DNA of 56,014 nt, taken from Clostridium sp. UBA6640 (GTDB taxonomy: Bacteria; Bacillota; Clostridia; Clostridiales; Clostridiaceae). The stretch spans positions 1 to 56,014 of the forward strand of contig NZ_DKLM01000149.1 in the NCBI RefSeq assembly GCF_002455975.1, written 5' to 3'. The notes beneath the pieces are model-generated. The model had not been told where the DNA came from and searched no databases. It worked only from the letters and a program-made list of their open reading frames with translations. Below, piece by piece: positions 55,198 to 56,014 of this stretch (its first letter is position 1; every line of letters starts with the position of its first letter). Position numbers and translations under genes: made by a program.

Positions 55198-55833
55198 TTA
55201 ATTTCCACTATTTTTTTCACAACTATATCGGAACTCAGGTTGTGTTTGAATATAATAGCCATTTCTTACATGACTTATCCAATTCTGAAAAATTTCTTTC
55301 CAATCATTTCTTCTAAAGAAATCCCCAATTGGCTCATTAGAATTCCATTCTAAAAGTAGGAATGGTCCTATTCCAAAAGCCCAAATACCATTTTGCTCTA
55401 CATCTACTTCCCTAATGAGAAGAAGTGGAAGTCCAAATTGATAAGCCATAGCTGGCTCAATCTGAGCAAATGGACTACCTTCCCATATAGTCTGGTCTTG
55501 AGGCTGACCAAGGTTATTTTCTATAACATTAACTTTTCTTTGCTTCAAATTAAGCGCCACTAGTCCATAACTAGATAAAATCATTCGGCGTATATTAGTT
55601 AGCGGTGTTTCAGTATATTGTTCACTAATTGGTAATGTCCTTGGAAATAATAAAGCCGTTCTAATTTCTCTAATTAAAATATTTACAAATTGTTGTTGAG
55701 CACTATTAAGTCGACTTGGATGACTTAGAAATACTGGAATTCTATATAAAAGATTTGCTGATTCTCTCATCAGTTCACTTGGTTGTTGATATTCAATATT
55801 ACTTTCGCTTTCAATTTTATTATCTTGTGTCAT
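55198..55833 (-). CDS. hypothetical protein with TIR/deoxyribosyltransferase-like pattern
   Basis: The product has 211 residues. No named family can be assigned with confidence. The pattern IPVFLSHPSR near 32-41, a helix, LFPRTLPISEQYTETPLTNI, then RRMILSSYGLVAL and QIEPAMAYQFGLPLLLIRE (Glu126) resembles the Rossmann-like TIR and nucleoside 2-deoxyribosyltransferase folds, where a Glu in a similar place is catalytic. The rest (GIGPFLLLEW, DFFRRNDWKEIF) is unassigned. No partner nucleotidyltransferase or transmembrane gene is seen. AGGAGGAG precedes the ATG at 55833. Confidence 0.5.
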   Translation of the reverse strand: MTQDNKIESESNIEYQQPSELMRESANLLYRIPVFLSHPSRLNSAQQQFVNILIREIRTALLFPRTLPISEQYTETPLTNIRRMILSSYGLVALNLKQRKVNVIENNLGQPQDQTIWEGSPFAQIEPAMAYQFGLPLLLIREVDVEQNGIWAFGIGPFLLLEWNSNEPIGDFFRRNDWKEIFQNWISHVRNGYYIQTQPEFRYSCEKNSGN

Positions 55834-56014
55834 TTATTAATCTCCTCCTCTTTATTAACTTATGAAAAGGAGATAAAAATGTCTACTTCGTTTTAATTTT
55901 AAAATGTATTAATCATTTAATGTAGATGTCTGTTATAGGGATACAATGTGAAAACTTAATATATACTCTGGAAAATAAATTTTCTATAAAAACAGCTTAA
56001 ATCCTTAGAAATTA

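Noticed and set aside
1..56014. CRISPR arrays, tRNA or rRNA genes, prophage or integrase genes
   Set aside because: No regularly spaced direct repeats, cloverleaf genes, phage structural genes or recombinase genes were seen. The rlmH-tail repeats are irregularly spaced by kilobases.

Overview
The window is AT-rich DNA (about 70% A+T by eye) with strong GGAGG-type ribosome binding sites and many AT-rich intrinsic terminators. Its gene families are typical of Firmicutes: an intact rlmH at 51443-51922, BceRS/BceAB-like and VanRS-like modules, and TipAS-type MerR and GyrI-type AraC regulators. I read it as a chromosomal accessory region of a Clostridium-like anaerobe. No tRNA, rRNA, CRISPR array, integrase or serine recombinase was found.

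The organising principle appears to be rlmH. Its last codons (Glu-Pro-Tyr-His-Lys-stop; on the + strand TTACTTATGATACGG) recur in the same orientation at about 7982, 9727, 12066, 28360, 37192, 37270, 42672 and 46717, before the intact gene at 51443. The copy at 42672 carries about 190 bp of decayed rlmH. Between copies lie unrelated gene blocks of about 1.7, 2.3, 16.3, 8.8, 5.4, 4.0 and 4.7 kb. This is the layout expected of SCC-like cassettes stacked at the 3' end of rlmH, the site used by staphylococcal SCC elements. No ccr recombinase is in the window, so the mechanism is inferred.

Region by region. 0.3-4 kb: two AraC regulators and an SPL-type radical SAM protein, with a REP-like palindrome pair and a MITE-like element. 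4.1-7.9 kb: SUFU-like, SMI1/KNR4-like, a small unknown, zinc-ribbon and TPR proteins, resembling an immunity-gene array without toxins. 8-9.4 kb: Lrp regulator plus a divergent 2-hydroxyacid dehydrogenase. 9.9-12 kb: a beta-lactamase-fold serine hydrolase and a ParB-like protein. 12.2-19.2 kb: VanR/VanS-like system, a D,D-carboxypeptidase gene with two in-frame stops, and an ABC-2 exporter operon. 19.4-23 kb: B12-binding-type radical SAM protein, TipAS-type MerR regulator with duplicated ligand domain, and a small membrane protein. 23.5-28.2 kb: BceRS-BceAB-like module.

28.3-37 kb: chemoreceptor, a KAS III-like protein lacking the His and Asn of the catalytic triad, a radical SAM/SPASM protein with two methyltransferases, an ATC-hydrolase-family protein, an XRE-methyltransferase gene broken by a TGA at the conserved Trp codon, and a P-loop kinase. 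37.4-42.5 kb: a second two-component/ABC module. 42.7-46.6 kb: rlmH fragment, an attenuator-like leader, rsgA-like GTPase, phosphotransferase and GNAT genes. 46.8-51.3 kb: SDR, LuxC-like reductase and LuxE-like synthetase behind a palindromic operator, a partial GNAT copy joined to an IS200-like remnant, and a DUF4177 protein. 51.4-55.8 kb, probably native chromosome: rlmH, a type II P-type ATPase with a structured leader, and a protein with a TIR/deoxyribosyltransferase-like pattern.

Functionally the region is dominated by envelope-stress and antimicrobial-peptide sensing and export (three two-component systems, three ABC transporters), small-molecule-responsive regulators and scattered modification enzymes.
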